64,000 bases of DNA from the NCBI GenBank assembly GCA_030770425.1, contig JASJFT010000089.1:1-64000 (forward strand), written 5' to 3'. Shown piece after piece: positions 41,770-54,907 of the stretch. The notes under the pieces are model-generated. The model was given only the letters and a program-made list of their open reading frames with translations, did not search any database and had not been told where the DNA came from. The position numbers and the translations under genes were made by a program. The DNA is from Darksidea phi. Its lineage: Eukaryota > Ascomycota > Dothideomycetes > Pleosporales > Lentitheciaceae. Position 1 is the stretch's first letter; every line of letters starts with the position of its first letter.

Positions 41770-44700
41770 CGAGTGGCACGGTTATCTTTGGGCTTAAACT
41801 CCTCACAGGGATTGATTATAAATGAAGAAAATAAACCTTCTGTCTGAACACAATTCCAGATTGAACAATCAGAGCTGTTTCTCTGCTGACATGGAACGCA
41901 TGTTTCTTTTCGACCACCTTCGCTAGCCAAAGTCCGTTCCAGTTAGATATTGTTGTTTGCCTACGATGCGAGTAGAGTGAGTGCATTCAGACATATCGTA
42001 GTCAAGCGAAAGTATCGATAGAGACCGCGTTGGGCAATCCCGTGGTCACGAACTCGTCCGCACTGGTGCTTCGCCTCAACAACCCTTCTCCTTATGTACG
42101 TCGGCCAAACACCTTCCATTACCTCCACAGGAGACCAAAGAACCGACCCCTTCAGCAACCGTATCGGCCGAAAAAGAAAGAGCCCAACAACATCAAGCCA
42201 TCCTATGTCCGACAAGGAGAATACTCTAGTTCCCTCGGCTAAGCGGAAGAAGTTCTCGCCCACAGGAATCTGGATTCGCAAAACGCTCGACAGGGTAGTT
42301 GAAGCATCCGAGTGCTGCGGAAAAGAGCAGCAAAGTTGCACGGCATAGCACCCATATCGGCAGCCATGCTTAGAAGGGGGGGTGGTCTACGGATGTGGCT
42401 CAGGTACACTACCCGGGTGGTATCGTTGTCCGGTAAAGGAGCGGCCTCTGCGCTTTCTTCGGATGCTGTATTGGTGTTGTTCCAAACACGAGGTTAGAGA
42501 AACGAAGTTTTAAACCGTTGGAAGTAAGTTTGATAGAGTTCGCGTTCGGAGATTACGAAATGCATTGACCAAGCCTGTACTTTCGAGAAAGTCATGGGAC
42601 CGCCAATACTGGAGTGTTTCTGAATGAAAGCAGCACTCTCTCCTAAACATGCATGTGCCGCTCTTAAATGCGTACAATATTTGTGCGGTAGACGGCTTTC
42701 TTCAAGGTATACGGCGCGAACCATGGAGCTCGGAGGAAGTACATGTAAAGCGAGAAAACTCCTCGGAGAGCGACTACAGACGTGGCGGAAGGAGGTAATG
42801 TACGCTGAAATCGAGCCATGTGATTCGTTCAAGTGCAGCGAGCTCGTCGTCACGGTAAGACTGATAATGTTGAGATATAAGCTCGAGTTAACCGGACCGA
42901 TTGATTGGAAGTCTTAAGAGAGGCAAAGCGGAGGGTTGAGTTCGCAAAGGGATGTGCGCTCATGGTCGACTATCAGGCCACAGATGTGTGCGGTCGTTAC
43001 AGATTGCTGTTGATGTGAGCGGTGGTGATGGGTATAAAAGCCTAGACACTATTGATTGCAGTATTAACCCTGAACTACGTACTAAATAAGCGAAGAACCC
43101 AACGTGTTACTTACAAAAGACGTTATTGCTACTCCATGTTGCATGTTCCCTGCGAACGCATTACTTGTGCCCGTAAGCACCCGATCATGAGCGAACGTGA
43201 ATGTCCGCTTAGTCAGCTTACAAAGGGGAAGAGCCTTCTGCGATCGATGCTGCAGTTTTACTTCCTCAACTGCTGAAGCAGGATTACTACAAGCGAGGTC
43301 ATGTTCAGATGATAAGCAAGTAGATGTCACTACTCGGCATTTATGTCGACGGTTGACAGGAACAGCACTGCTGGACGGTATGTGGAGCAGACACTCACTT
43401 GGTATGTCTACTTCCGATGCCCTTGGGGTTGGTTTTACTCTAGCGTAAAGCTCAGATGCGGTATAATTCTGGCAAGCATCTGACGTTTCCGCACCATCTT
43501 CTCGTCTGTCGACCACTTCGTAGGTCATAGCAGGCTTACTTGTTGCCTATGTGACGTGTATACATGATGCGATTATATTGAGAAAGTATCTAGAACAATG
43601 TCAGAATGTGGATGGGTAGCAGTGGTTTACTTCGCTTAAGACAGACGGCTTGGGAAGTGGGATGGTTGTCGGTTGGAGATGTTTCCACACAGTAGGAGTG
43701 AGACACCGGCGTTTCCGGTGCCTCAATAGATATGACAGTGCATTAGTGGGAGCTTCCAGCTGACCCGTATCAAATATTCATGGTGGACCACACTCCGGGC
43801 CGCATTCCGTTACTAATAAGCTCACCTCAGCCTTATCAAAGTCTCATCGCGATCGCACAGTCACAGTCCCAGCCCTCCCACGATCGACGGCAAGGTACAA
43901 GCCGATCATCCAGCGCACACTTTACTCTCCCTTCAAGATCGCGCCGCGAGAGTATGCAAAGGTGCGTCCCGATTTGGCCGTTCAATCCATCGGTAATATC
44001 TGCCCCGCAGCATTGGGTTCAGGGTTGCGGGTTAGGCGAGGTCGTAATACGAAGGAGGGTAGCCGAGCGACGTCATGAGGGCATCGGACAATATCCGTGC
44101 ATGAGGGACATATGCAAGGTAGATTATCAGGCGCTTAGGCGGGAGATCATTTGCAAAATTCCCTTGGTGCGGTGGGTGTTTGGTAGCGATGTGGTACGGA
44201 TTACTCGCGTGGAGCGTTGTGATTGTCCGCTGCAAGTGATGGCGGTGCTCTATGTAAGCTTATAGACGTCGATTATCGCTCAGCCTTTTGCGAGAGAGCT
44301 TCCAAATCTGGACATCAATCGATGTATCCGTGACCACGTGGTTTCGGCGTACATGGTCATTTGCTTCTGACCGTGCATCTTTATCCAATGGTCGGCTTAC
44401 CTCACCTGTGCGCGGAGAGTTACAGTAGCCACTCCAGCAACTTGCGAGTGCTCCTAGCATAGACAAACGCCGTCATGGTGGCCTTCGTCTACGGATTCAT
44501 GGAATTACTAGCGGAGGCACTTGCACCCACGTTTTGACCACGTGCAGTGCGCCTCCACTAGGCTACTTTATCTGCTCCTGGGAAATAGCGGCTGAAGATT
44601 ATGTTTTTGATAGAGTAACGTACCCGTATGAGCAATCATGCAGCGGGCCGATTGCGTGGCCCCGCATCAGACCCGCCGACTGCGCCGACTGGTTGTTTGA

Positions 44701-47500
44701 AGTGAACAACACCACCTACATGACGTGTTATTGTCTGGCTTCATCCGGTTTCAAGTCCAATATTGCGGTAGCTCCGGAGCACACTCAGGCGTTTACATGT
44801 ATCGTAGGCATTAGGTCTCGATGGTCAAGATGCTCCGCACACTGCGCGTATCGCCAGGTATTGTGGTCAGCAAAACCAAGAGTCAGCTTGCAGGGAGACG
44901 AATCCATGGTCTGGCCGCAGATCACGCAAGGGGTGAGATGCCAGAGCGAGCGGGTTACGGCCGGGACGATGGAGGGTCACACGCATACGGTCCATCGTCG
45001 ATGGTTTTGAGGAGAAGATTGCTATCGGGATTCAGCAAAGCCAAGCTCAAACTGCACTTCGCATTCCGGAGAGGACGACACGGGGCTCGAATCAAATTTA
45101 ATAAGTGTGACGACAAGCTGCATCGAGTGGGGTGGTTTTGCATGCGTTGCAGTAGAGGGTTTTGCCGCACTTTCACTCCCTGGTCTCATCTGCACATCGT
45201 CGTCTGTAGATCCCTTTCAAGTGATTGCGGCGTCGATCGCCTCCTTAAGCTTAAGCAGGCGTAGGGAATGCCCTATGGTTCTCTGAGTGGTGGAATTGCC
45301 TCGGTAGAATGAAGGACCTGCGCGAATCGTACGGTTTCTCATGGGAGCCCAGCTTACCGCGCGGAGCGCCATTCTCTGCCATGGGATTGGATACTAATTA
45401 TTCTCAAAATCGAACGAATTATGGATGACGGTAGAACCGTACTACGGGTAACTCTGGTATAAGCACGTAAAGCTCGGAGTGGTCACCACGATGTCCACGC
45501 AAGTCAAAGTGATAACCGAACGATGCTCTAGGTAGGCCACATGAGACGTCAAAGAGCCAACGGTACGGGTATTGTCTAGCCATCGTCGTGGAACGGGTGG
45601 TGGACGGACCTCGAAGCGGCAACCGAAACGCTTTGAGCAATTCACAACCCACTCCTGGGTGCGGGGACCACGCCAAGGTCTTGCATGGGTGTCGCGGCAA
45701 GGCGACGCGGACGTTGGCTAATAGCGCTGGTGCGCTTCAGTTGAGGGAGCAAGTGGGACTTGTCCCTATGATGGAGCTTGCCCTGAGTTTGAGCTGAACC
45801 CTTCCGGCGTCAAACCTGGCGCCGACGACTATCGGTCTGCACCCCAGAGCTAGCCCAAACTCCCGAGGCCGTTGATCAAGATCCACAACGGGACAATTGC
45901 AGCCGAAAACGGACATAACGGCGAGCCGCCCAAGTTTCAGCTTCTGGCTGTTGGTCTGGTGTGTGTAGATACCCGACAGTCCGAGGGGTAAACTCCATCG
46001 TGGGAGCCTGGCGCATCAGTAGAGCCTTTCGCATTTGTGGCCCCCATGCTTGTTGGAAGTGCTGGTGGGACCCAGAAGTTCAGGGAAATGGTTTTGCAAA
46101 CTGGCATTTACCCTGGACCCGGAGGCGGTGGACGAGAGGTGGTTGCATTCCGGCTGATCTGAGACTTGGCCTGCGAGTACAGGGGCGACGTGTGGTCAGC
46201 CGAAAATGTCGCGGTGTGTGGGATGGCCAGGGTTCGAGATGGATCTACGCCAGCCGTTCCATACCCTTGCTGTGGCCCGCCGGCGAAGGGTCTCAAAACG
46301 GTCGGGCATGGGTCAAAAGTGGACCGATGTTTGGTCGACTATGTCTCCCGGTTTGTCCATCGGTTCCCGTTTTGGACATGATAGATTTCTTTATGGCACA
46401 GTTTGCATTATCTGGCTGATCCCTGTAGGTTAGCACGGCAAGTTCCACAATCACGACTTTCGACTCCTGAACGAGAGGGACATGGCATGTTGGTGAAGAA
46501 ATCGACGCTATGTTGTCAGAGACGCTTGCGTTATGAGCGTCGGCTAGTGCTATGAACCATCAAGGACTGGGGTGACGCAAAAATCGGCAGACGTCCGAGG
46601 CTAGAGTCAGTGTAGTCCGAGAACACCAACATGTTCTTTCCTGGATCGGATCTCTTTTGCTCTGCGCACTTGAGTTGATGACACGCTTCAGGACCATGCT
46701 AGCTTCGTTCCGTCACTTGGCCTTGGACGCCGAGCGCGCAATAGACGAAGGCAATGATTGGAGCGGTTGATGTGAGCCGTTCATAAGGAAGGGGTGCGTG
46801 TGTGAAAAGCACAGCTTTATCGATGCGTTGGCGCTGGTGCAAAGGTTTGGGTACGAAGCGGAGCACATCTCCTAGGATAGCGTAGACAAGCAGTGCCTTT
46901 CGATCAAGTCAGGGTGGCAACCGAGCCAGAGGACACTTCGGTCGCCTCACTTCTGATGGATTTCAGCATGGTTGTCTTGAGACCCACTGCGGTCGTGTGG
47001 TGTAGAGACCGGGGACAGAGGGCATTAATTACTGGAATCGTGTAGACTGCCTGAGCGCGCGTGGATATATGGAGGCTTCTCCCGAAGGGCCAGGCAAGGA
47101 TTCCCGACGAAGGAATTTTGCGCACCAGGAGGCATGGTTCGAGGTGGAGGAATGGCGCGGTGAGTGCAATACGAGATGGCTTCCCCAGAGCTGGGACACG
47201 TTCACAGGGATGGTCGTGGCAGAAGACGTCGCTTGCGCACATGTGCATTGGAAGCGAGAGGAACAATTCGAGCAGGCCGATGGCGGAGCCGCCTTCCTCT
47301 TTGCGGGCGTGGTATCGACAGCAGGCAGGGATGGGGACGGCTTCGGACGAGGCTGCAGATCATGAGGTTGGATTTGGCTCGGGGCGCCAATCAACGTGGA
47401 GCGGGCTCATTTAGCCGTAATCAGCGCAGGGTGCCGTCGCCTTGCTACCTGGTGACTCGTGAGATTTGCGTGCAGGCGTCGAACCACGCGGCCGGCATCT
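41770..47500. other. 5.7 kb gene desert, ordinary composition
   Basis: Only short, overlapping ORFs on both strands with no recognisable protein, and no assembled spliced gene. A TATAAAAG at ~43031-43038 has no gene downstream. I cannot rule out small, non-coding or highly diverged genes. Confidence 0.45.
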
Positions 47501-49410
47501 ATAGCGATGCATTTATCGAGCCAACACGCACGCTTTGACGCCGGGTCTCATTGCGCAGTTACCAGACAGGCAGGAGGCCACGCCTGGTCCATGCCGCTGC
47601 GTGCGATATAAATAGGCCGACATAGTCGAGGAGGGCGGGAGGGTCGGACCTCTGGAGGGGACGGCATGGACGCTGGTGCAGCTCACCGATGGTGACGATG
47701 CCGCTGCACCGCCGACGCTGCCGGAGCGAGCCGAGTGTGAAAGGCATAACGAAAGGGTCGAGTGGAAATAAGCTTGTTCATCAGGGGCGCTGCGGAGACG
47801 ATTCGTGCTCCGTGCCACCGGTATCCCTGTGCTCCCACGCTCGCTCTGGCCACGACGACTCCCGGGAGATCATGCGTCGTTCCCCTGGGCAGCCAGAGGG
47901 CCCGTCCTGGCGGATTGGCTGGCGCACACGGTCGCGCGTTCGACGTGGGAGCTGCGCTGCGCTGCGCCCGCGAGCACCGCGTCCGGCTGCCGTGTGCTGT
48001 GGTGTGCGAGTCGCCTGCCCCAGAGCGCTGCCGTGAACGCAGCCCTCGACAGCTCCCGGCGCCACGGCTACCCGATTCCTGTCATCTCCACGGCGGATGC
48101 AAGAACCGGGATCTCGGTACATTTCCGCGAATGGCGCGACCGGCAGCCACTCACAGGAGGGTAGATTTTCCGTCGACAGAAGCCCCTGCTGCCCGTCCCG
48201 GGCCCTCCTGAAATTAGGCTCGCCGCGGTTGCACACGGCGTCCCGGCGGGCGACGCTGTTCCCTTCTTCTTGTTCTTCTACGGCCGACGACACGTGGTCG
48301 GGGGCGACACGAAGCGGCCGCGAAGGAGCACGTCGTCGGCAGATGGCCGTCTCGCGCCATTGGCAAGTGCTGGTGCGGCCGCGGCTGGGCATGGCCCATG
48401 GCGGCAGGCATCCCAGCCGCGTGCTCTCCCGCAGTGGGAGGCCGGTCGGTTGCAGCGTCGCCGTCGCAGCATGTGGAGCGAGCAGAAGAAAGGCGACGAC
48501 AGCCAACGTGGCTGCCAGGGTTTAGCTGCATGCGCTTGTTTTGATCGACCCGCCTCTTGCAAAGACGGCCCACCACGAAGCGGGCCAAGGCCGGCGACTC
48601 GCCGCTATCCGCCCTCGCGGCGTCCAGAGGGTTCGCCCAGTGCCCGACGACACGACGGTGCTGTCCTCGCGCCTGGCCGTGTGCTGAAACACTGCTGGAC
48701 GCGCTCGAGCGCCGCCACGGAGCCGCGGAGGATGCCGCGGCAGAGGTGCGATGGAGCACCACGGCGTCGCGGAGTCGCGGCGTCGTCGAGTCGTCGCCAT
48801 GGACATGGCGAGCCAGCGCAGGCAGCGGCCGCGGGCGCATGCAGCTGGGGGAGCACAGCGAGGGCGAGGCAGCGCGAGATATTGGAGACGGCGGCGCATG
48901 CATCGCGGCCAAGGCACTGTCTAGCCGTTGTCCCGGGGCATTTGGGACCGGCGCGCGGCGACTGGCTGCTGCGAGCGTTGGCAGAGAGTCCCTTCGGCAG
49001 ACGGCGCTACGCTCGCCTCGCTCTATTTTCCTTGCCATCGATCCGCCGGGCGGGATGGGGGTGCCCTTGGCGGAGACGGTGACTTCGTTCGCTCGCAGGC
49101 GACAGCGACACGACACTGCGCGCGACAACCGGAGCGTGGAGAGCGTGGGCGTCTGCACTGCGAACCCCCCCTCCCCCCCTCCAGCGCCCCGGCCACCACC
49201 GCGTAATCCTTCGTAAGCCCTTTGCGCGCCGTGTCTCGACGGGCATCGTGTGTTGCTGTGCTGAGGTCGGCGAAGCCTCGGGTGCCTGCCCGCCGCTCCA
49301 CGGCTGGAACACACGCTGGCCGCGTCTGCCTCCTTTCGAGAACACACACGGCCCAGCGCGGAGCAGGTGCTCGCGGACGCCCGTCGTCGATCGATCTCAC
49401 ACCCGCGAGC

Positions 49411-49490
49411 AGACGTGCAGGCGTGCAGGCGTGCGGGCATGCAGACATGCAGATGTGCGGACGTGCAGACATGCAGGCCTGCAGACGTGC
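49411..49490. repeat. 8-bp tandem repeat, ten copies
   Basis: Ten consecutive units fitting RGRYVTGC with one exception at position 6 (AGACGTGC, AGGCGTGC, GGGCATGC, AGACATGC and so on), variable only at a few positions. The even 8-base spacing over 80 bases is evident by eye. Confidence 0.85.
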
Positions 49491-49661
49491 AGCACTATCC
49501 CTACCTAATAACCCGCCCGTCCCGTCACCAACACCTCTCTATCTGGCCGGCAGCATGGTAGTCGCCGACCTCACACGACGCACAGCAGCAGGCAGGCAGG
49601 GCCGCTCCAGCACTCCCGCTCAGCGCTGGCGAAGGTGCAGTCGATGGTGTCCCCCCTCGAC

Positions 49662-49737
49662 AACCCCCCCAATCCCCAATCCCCAAACCCCAAAACCCCC
49701 CAATCCCCCAATCCCCCAATCCCCCAATCCCCCAAAC
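49662..49737. repeat. CCCCCAAT-type tandem repeat with G-quadruplex potential
   Basis: C-tracts of 4-7 are separated by AAT, AAA or AAAA: first CCCCAAT/CCCCAAA variants, then four regular CCCCCAAT units. The opposite strand has about nine G-runs, enough for stacked G-quadruplexes. Confidence 0.85.
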
Positions 49738-50465
49738 CGGCCATCGTCACCGCGTCGGCCAGCTGGTAGCCGCACGACGAGCCGCTCCCCAGCGCCGCGT
49801 CTCTCTTGGGCGGCGATCTGCGGTGCATCACGGCCGGTCCTGGAGCGGCGGCCAGGGCCCCAGGACCCCCCCGGACGACGCCGCCGCTGCCTCATCCCCC
49901 CAAAGGGGCTCGATGGCCGGTGCAGTATAGATTGACAGGTCTGGGACAAGTGAGCGGGTCGCGCAGCCTGGGAGCCACCGACGGGGGCTTGCGCATCGTG
50001 GCCCTAAGCCCATTGCGTCCGTCATCTGCATTACCGTTTGCAGGCCACACGCTCCGCCTCTAGCTGCTCTGAGAGATTGGCAGTGCGGACACAACGGTCC
50101 GCCGCCTCGCCCACGCCCACGCCCACCGCTCAATAGCAATTTGCAGCACGCTCCGCACAGGGGGGCGACGCGAGCCGGGGCCCCTCGCCGCTGTCTGACC
50201 CACTCTGCTGGCAACGGTTTGGTCGCGGCGGGCCACTCACCTCCCCAAGTCGACTGCTGCTATGCTCGACGGCCGACCTACTTGAACGCTAGGCCTGGCG
50301 ACTCGTCCCGCGCTGTCACCCTACCGTGTACATCTGTCTGCATCCGCCCGCCCTCTTGCCCGTCATCGCTCCCCTCACCCTCCCTCCCCCCTCTCCCCCT
50401 CGCCCTCCTCCCTCCTCCCATATCGCCCGTTACGCAGACGCGCTGTCGTGACCCGTGACCTGTCC

Positions 50466-51638
50466 ATGGCAATGCATCTTGCTAGTATGGTACACGGCAG
50501 CGGGAGGGATCGCGAGGTGCACAACCGTCTCTTCCAACATCAACACACACAGCAACACGCAGCCTACTACCCTCACCTTCAACCCCAGCCCCAACCCCAA
50601 CCTCCACCGCACCCGCACCCGCACCAGCGCGCGCCTGCCCAGTACTCGCCCCAGACGGCCGACTACCCGTACCAGCGACATCCGCAGTCACCCCCCTCGC
50701 CGCCCGTGGAAGAGCAGAAGCCCTCATTACCATCCATCTCGAGTCTGCTGGTCATTGCCGACGGCGAGAAAGCGTCGTCCGAGACAGGTAATGCCACTCC
50801 TCCGCTCCCCCGCACCCTCCCCCAGCACACACTGATGCCTCTCGCAGCCGGCCAGAGCCCCGCGTCACGGCACCCTTCACCGCAGTTGAAGCAGGAGCAA
50901 CAGAGACCTGCTAGCGTGGTCTACCAAGACGGCCATCCCAACCAGGCATCGCACTACGGGCCCGCCGTGAACAGCCAGAGGATGACACTACCACCAACGC
51001 CGCCAATGCACCCCGACACCGCAAACGATGGCAACCAGTCCCCGTCCGCCGCCTCGAGTCACTCCGCCACCGGTCCGTACTATCTGGGAGGCGCCCTCAA
51101 CAATGTGGAACCGCACCAGCAGCGCCAGAGCATCCCCAACCTCACCGCCGTGAAGCGCGACCAACTGCCGCCCCAGGCTTCCCCCTCTGCCTACAGTGCT
51201 CCCGCCTATGCACAGTCGTCCTACGCTTCCTCCCCAGGCGCTGCTTCGGCAACGTCTTTCTACTCGCCCGAGTCGCATGCCTACAGCCCCATGGGCATGT
51301 ACGCCCAACGGCCGCTCCCCTCCAACTTCCAGCCTCAAATGCCTCTGCCTGTGCCTACGCCGAATCCCAATGGCCAGAACCCATGGCAACATCACCACTA
51401 CATCAGCGTGTCGAGCCAGTCGCAATTCCCGCAATCGCAGGACCGCTACATTTGTTCCACATGCAACAAGGCCTTCTCGCGCCCAAGCAGCCTGCGCATC
51501 CACAGCCACAGCCACACGGGCGAAAAGCCTTACAAGTGCCCGCAGCCTGGCTGCGGTAAAGCGTTCAGTGTGCGAAGCAACATGAAACGGCACGAGCGGG
51601 GCTGTCACGCATCAACAGGCGCCAGCATCTCGTCATGA
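50466..51638 (+). CDS. C2H2 zinc-finger transcription factor (FlbC-like?)
   Basis: Two exons, 50466-50787 and 50848-51638, with a 60-nt in-frame intron, give 370 residues. About 300 residues rich in Pro, Gln, Ser and His (for example [16 protein letters not shown]) precede two C-terminal zinc fingers. Finger 1 is [20 protein letters not shown] with C-x2-C-x12-H-x3-H. Finger 2 is [20 protein letters not shown] with C-x4-C-x12-H-x4-H. Two C-terminal fingers after a long disordered region resemble FlbC-type regulators of conidiation, but this is a resemblance only. It should act in the nucleus. A long gene-free, GC-rich region upstream is compatible with complex regulation. Confidence 0.85.
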   Translation: MAMHLASMVHGSGRDREVHNRLFQHQHTQQHAAYYPHLQPQPQPQPPPHPHPHQRAPAQYSPQTADYPYQRHPQSPPSPPVEEQKPSLPSISSLLVIADGEKASSETGNATPPLPRTLPQHTLMPLAAGQSPASRHPSPQLKQEQQRPASVVYQDGHPNQASHYGPAVNSQRMTLPPTPPMHPDTANDGNQSPSAASSHSATGPYYLGGALNNVEPHQQRQSIPNLTAVKRDQLPPQASPSAYSAPAYAQSSYASSPGAASATSFYSPESHAYSPMGMYAQRPLPSNFQPQMPLPVPTPNPNGQNPWQHHHYISVSSQSQFPQSQDRYICSTCNKAFSRPSSLRIHSHSHTGEKPYKCPQPGCGKAFSVRSNMKRHERGCHASTGASISS

Positions 51639-54600
51639 CCAACACCAAAGTACACCGCACCAGCTATTACCACTGGCATTATGAGTTACGGCCTTAGTCG
51701 ACCTTCATCATCCCCCCTTTTGCGGGGGCATCATCTGCTGCTTGTTGCTATACCATCGGACGATACTCCCTGGCGTTTTCCTGGGCGGCATTTATCATCG
51801 TTTCATCTCCTGCATTATCACGGCGTTCTCCATCATTTTCGTCTTTACCGTAGCTCTTTGGCGCCCAGCATTTCTCATCGCTCTATTCATGCGATCGCTG
51901 TATAGTTCTCTCATCCAAAACTTGTTTAGCATTTGCACCCTGGGTCCTAGAGGCGGGTCCACGATACCTTACAGGGGAGGGATGTTAGGAAATGCTTCAG
52001 TGGCTGGCATTTACTTCATGTGTATTATAGGCGGCGTTGTTTGCGCACAAGCATTTAATGTCTCCGACGCTGTGTACGAAAGAAGATCCAAATCAAAAGA
52101 AGATTACTGTCGACACAGGACGCTATCCCATGGTCTTTGTTCCGGTTCATCAAGCGGTGAGCGAGATTGAGCGTTGTGGATCCCTGCAATGCATTGACTG
52201 TAGACACCAATATGTCATGCCTTTGCCAGAAATCATCGGTCTATCCGCCAGATGCGACCGGGAGGGGGATCCCAACACGATGTGCGGCAGGGAAGCTAGA
52301 GCGAATGACGACGTGCGACACGGCGGTTCGTTCACGGATCAACCTTTGTTTCGTAACATTGCGCACCCGGTAAAGGCCGCGTGTACCTCATTGCATGAAG
52401 TGAATGCGGATCGGCCTATAGCTATAGCAACATACCTCTTATCGTGGTGGGTCGGTGAATCCGCCTTTGCCGAGGGTCTCTAGCAGTGCATGACTCTTTC
52501 GAAGCCATGTACCTCCCCCCTGTTTCGTTTCATCTTCCGCGACTCCCATACTGTTTGGTACCTGCAGTGGGCATGACCGTACTCCCACAGTGCGTGTCTG
52601 AGAGAATGGATGCCTCGCGGTGTTCGGTGCAATGTTGCCGGTCGAGATGTAGACACTCAACCGTGAACATTGGACTGGGTAACGTGGGGAAAAGGTCCGC
52701 CCCGGTCCCTTCAATACGCTCGACAGACTGACTCTCACACTAGTTGGTGACGAGAGAAACTGAATCCATTTGACCGCTAGTTTTGCAGCGCGCTTATCAC
52801 AGTACAGCACGCCATCCCCACACAATAGCATTTCCCATCCACCGGTACGCTCAGAGGCCAAAAATTCCACGAATCGTCTTCGTCAGGCGGCTCGAGTCAC
52901 CTCGCTCTCAGGCTGGAGCCTCCCGTCTCACGCAGCGTGACTGAAGGCGCAGAGATACCGTGGCTTTCGTCCCGCAGCACCATCGCAGGAAGCGACCATG
53001 ATCATCAAGCCATGCACCCCCCTTCCCGACGGAATCGTGACGATCCAATGTCGGAATTCGATCCGGGAGGACGGGTCGTCCTGATTCCCGTTTTGAGAAG
53101 ACTAACGCAAGCCACCCGTATCCACGAACTCAATTCTCAGCTTCCACCCCTCGCCTAGACGTGCTACCGTTTACGCTAAAACCCTCGCTTCGCATGCGAG
53201 CCGTTGAAGCAATGAAGGGCGCTTCTCGCCCTGGGGAGCGACATGCTTCCACAAAAGCAAGCGCCTCGATCCTGAAGTTTTGGACGACGCACGCACGCTG
53301 CGTTCCCTCACTGGTATTCGCGGGATGCCTGTGACTCTCTTGATGATCCGAGGCACCCCCCGCTGGAATGCGTTTTCGTGGCGTCATCAGAAAGTGGCAT
53401 ACACGAGAGCATGGTGATGTCGGTCGGTAGGTTGTTTTTGCGCTGCTGCTGCTGCTGCCGCCGCCGCGGATACCTCAGTTCTTCGACACCCGTTTTCTTC
53501 GTCCGACGGAACAGCTAGAATCCTCAGTCGTTCTGTAAATCGCCTATGCTATCCTTGGAGGGCTAACGCTTGTTCGAGACTCTCCCTCGGATGTGGAAAG
53601 CTGACGTGTGTGAGTCAGTAAGGGTATACTCGTTGGAAGATCATTGAATTGCACCAGCGGCCGGAGCGTACGAAACATCTCTGAAAGCGGTTATGGTGAA
53701 AATCAGTTGTCAGGAAGCGACAGCCACCACACACTAACTGAGCCATGAAAAGTATATCGGGGGCAAGTTGTCAAAGTGTTCGCATTCAAGACGCCATCAA
53801 TAATTTCTCAAACACAAGTCTCCGATTTCCGTGCCATTCACATCGCCAAGGCTCAACTAGCGTGATGCGTCCCTCTCACCCTCACAGTTCTCATGTTCGC
53901 ATCAATGTTGTCGCACGTCGGCTGCAAACTTCCCGCCCTTGTCCCTAGAGCGCACCAAGAAGAACATTCCACCGCGCTTCGACCGTTGAAGCGCATTCCT
54001 CCGCTCCACTACGCCCTGCACTGCAGGAACGTGGCTACCCACACACGAACAAGGATGATCTTTGTACACATGTACCAAAACCTGCTGTCGGGCATTTAGG
54101 GCTCCGGGTGCGCTTTCACCATGGTTTGTGGTACAGCCGCAGGTGCTGTGTCACCAGAGTCAATCAACGACGCTCCCCACCGCCGAAACTTTGTTCGCGC
54201 CCACTATGTCGGGTGTTTTGGCCGTCCATCACACCATGGCTCCCGAAGTTGCCGAGAGTTCCGCCCTTGCGACCTAGTGTGCGAGTCAAGTTCGTTCAGA
54301 GTCAGCCTTCTCGGCACGCGTGCTGGCAGCTATCCGTCAAACGCCTGATCATCATCTCCGCCAAAACAAGCCTGAACCTGGTTGATGGACAGGGCGCAGT
54401 TAGGCTCGGAACTCGTCGAGTCAGTTCGGCCCGCGCATGAGCGACGCCACAAGTCAGCCGCATGCAAGAGAGATTGTTCTGCCCACGCGGTTTGATGGCG
54501 GAAATAGCATAGGGGAGGAGCGCGGGATGGTGTCACCTCGCATAGACGAGTGCAAGGCAGATCGCTGGAAGTGGGTGTGTGGCGATGAGCGGCTTTGGGT

Positions 54601-54907
54601 TTAATGCGATTGGGCTAAGGTTCCGACAAGATAATATCGCCCAAGGTGGGCTGTATTGGGTTCTGGATGTGAGTGTTGCATAACGCTATACTCTACGCAT
54701 CAAATTAAACCCAACCAGGAATTCATTGGTATGTATTTTCCCTCAATGCATTGCATATATGCAAGATGCTGCCACAACATATGTGAGCTCTATAGTCAAT
54801 ATTTCGCCCGTCGCACAAGCAAGCCATCAGTACCACTACACACGTGGCCCTGACATACCCCGCTGAAGGCGCAATCTTGTACCAGCTGCTGATGCTAGTG
54901 GCAAGCC
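51639..54907. other. 3.3 kb intergenic region, no gene seen
   Basis: Short ORFs only. A short CTG/CCG trinucleotide run lies at ~53442-53467. Contains the 3' flanks of the C2H2 gene and, at the right end, of the CREG-like gene. Confidence 0.45.

Larger units (their letters stand above)
47501..50465. other. GC-rich upstream region of C2H2 gene
   Basis: Markedly G+C-rich between about 47900 and 50450, which opens long frames on both strands at once (408 codons minus and 270 codons plus near 48200-49440). Both read as Arg/Ala/Pro-rich nonsense and I do not call them. A TATAAATA motif lies near 47608. Two 8-bp tandem arrays occur. 50360-50430 is pyrimidine-rich, as in fungal promoters. Confidence 0.5.

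Noticed and set aside
43010..43540. TATAAAAG near 43031 followed by short ORFs, including 148 codons on the minus strand
   Set aside because: No ORF after the TATA motif has a recognisable product or splice pattern; the minus ORF starts away from the motif.
48214..49440. 408-codon minus ORF and overlapping 270-codon plus ORF
   Set aside because: Both strands are open because the DNA is GC-rich. The products are Arg/Ala/Pro-rich without domains, and the minus frame overlaps tandem repeats.
49662..49737. CCCCAAAACCCC segment resembling a ciliate telomere repeat
   Set aside because: It is a short irregular internal array. Fungal telomeres are usually TTAGGG-type and the flanks are ordinary DNA.
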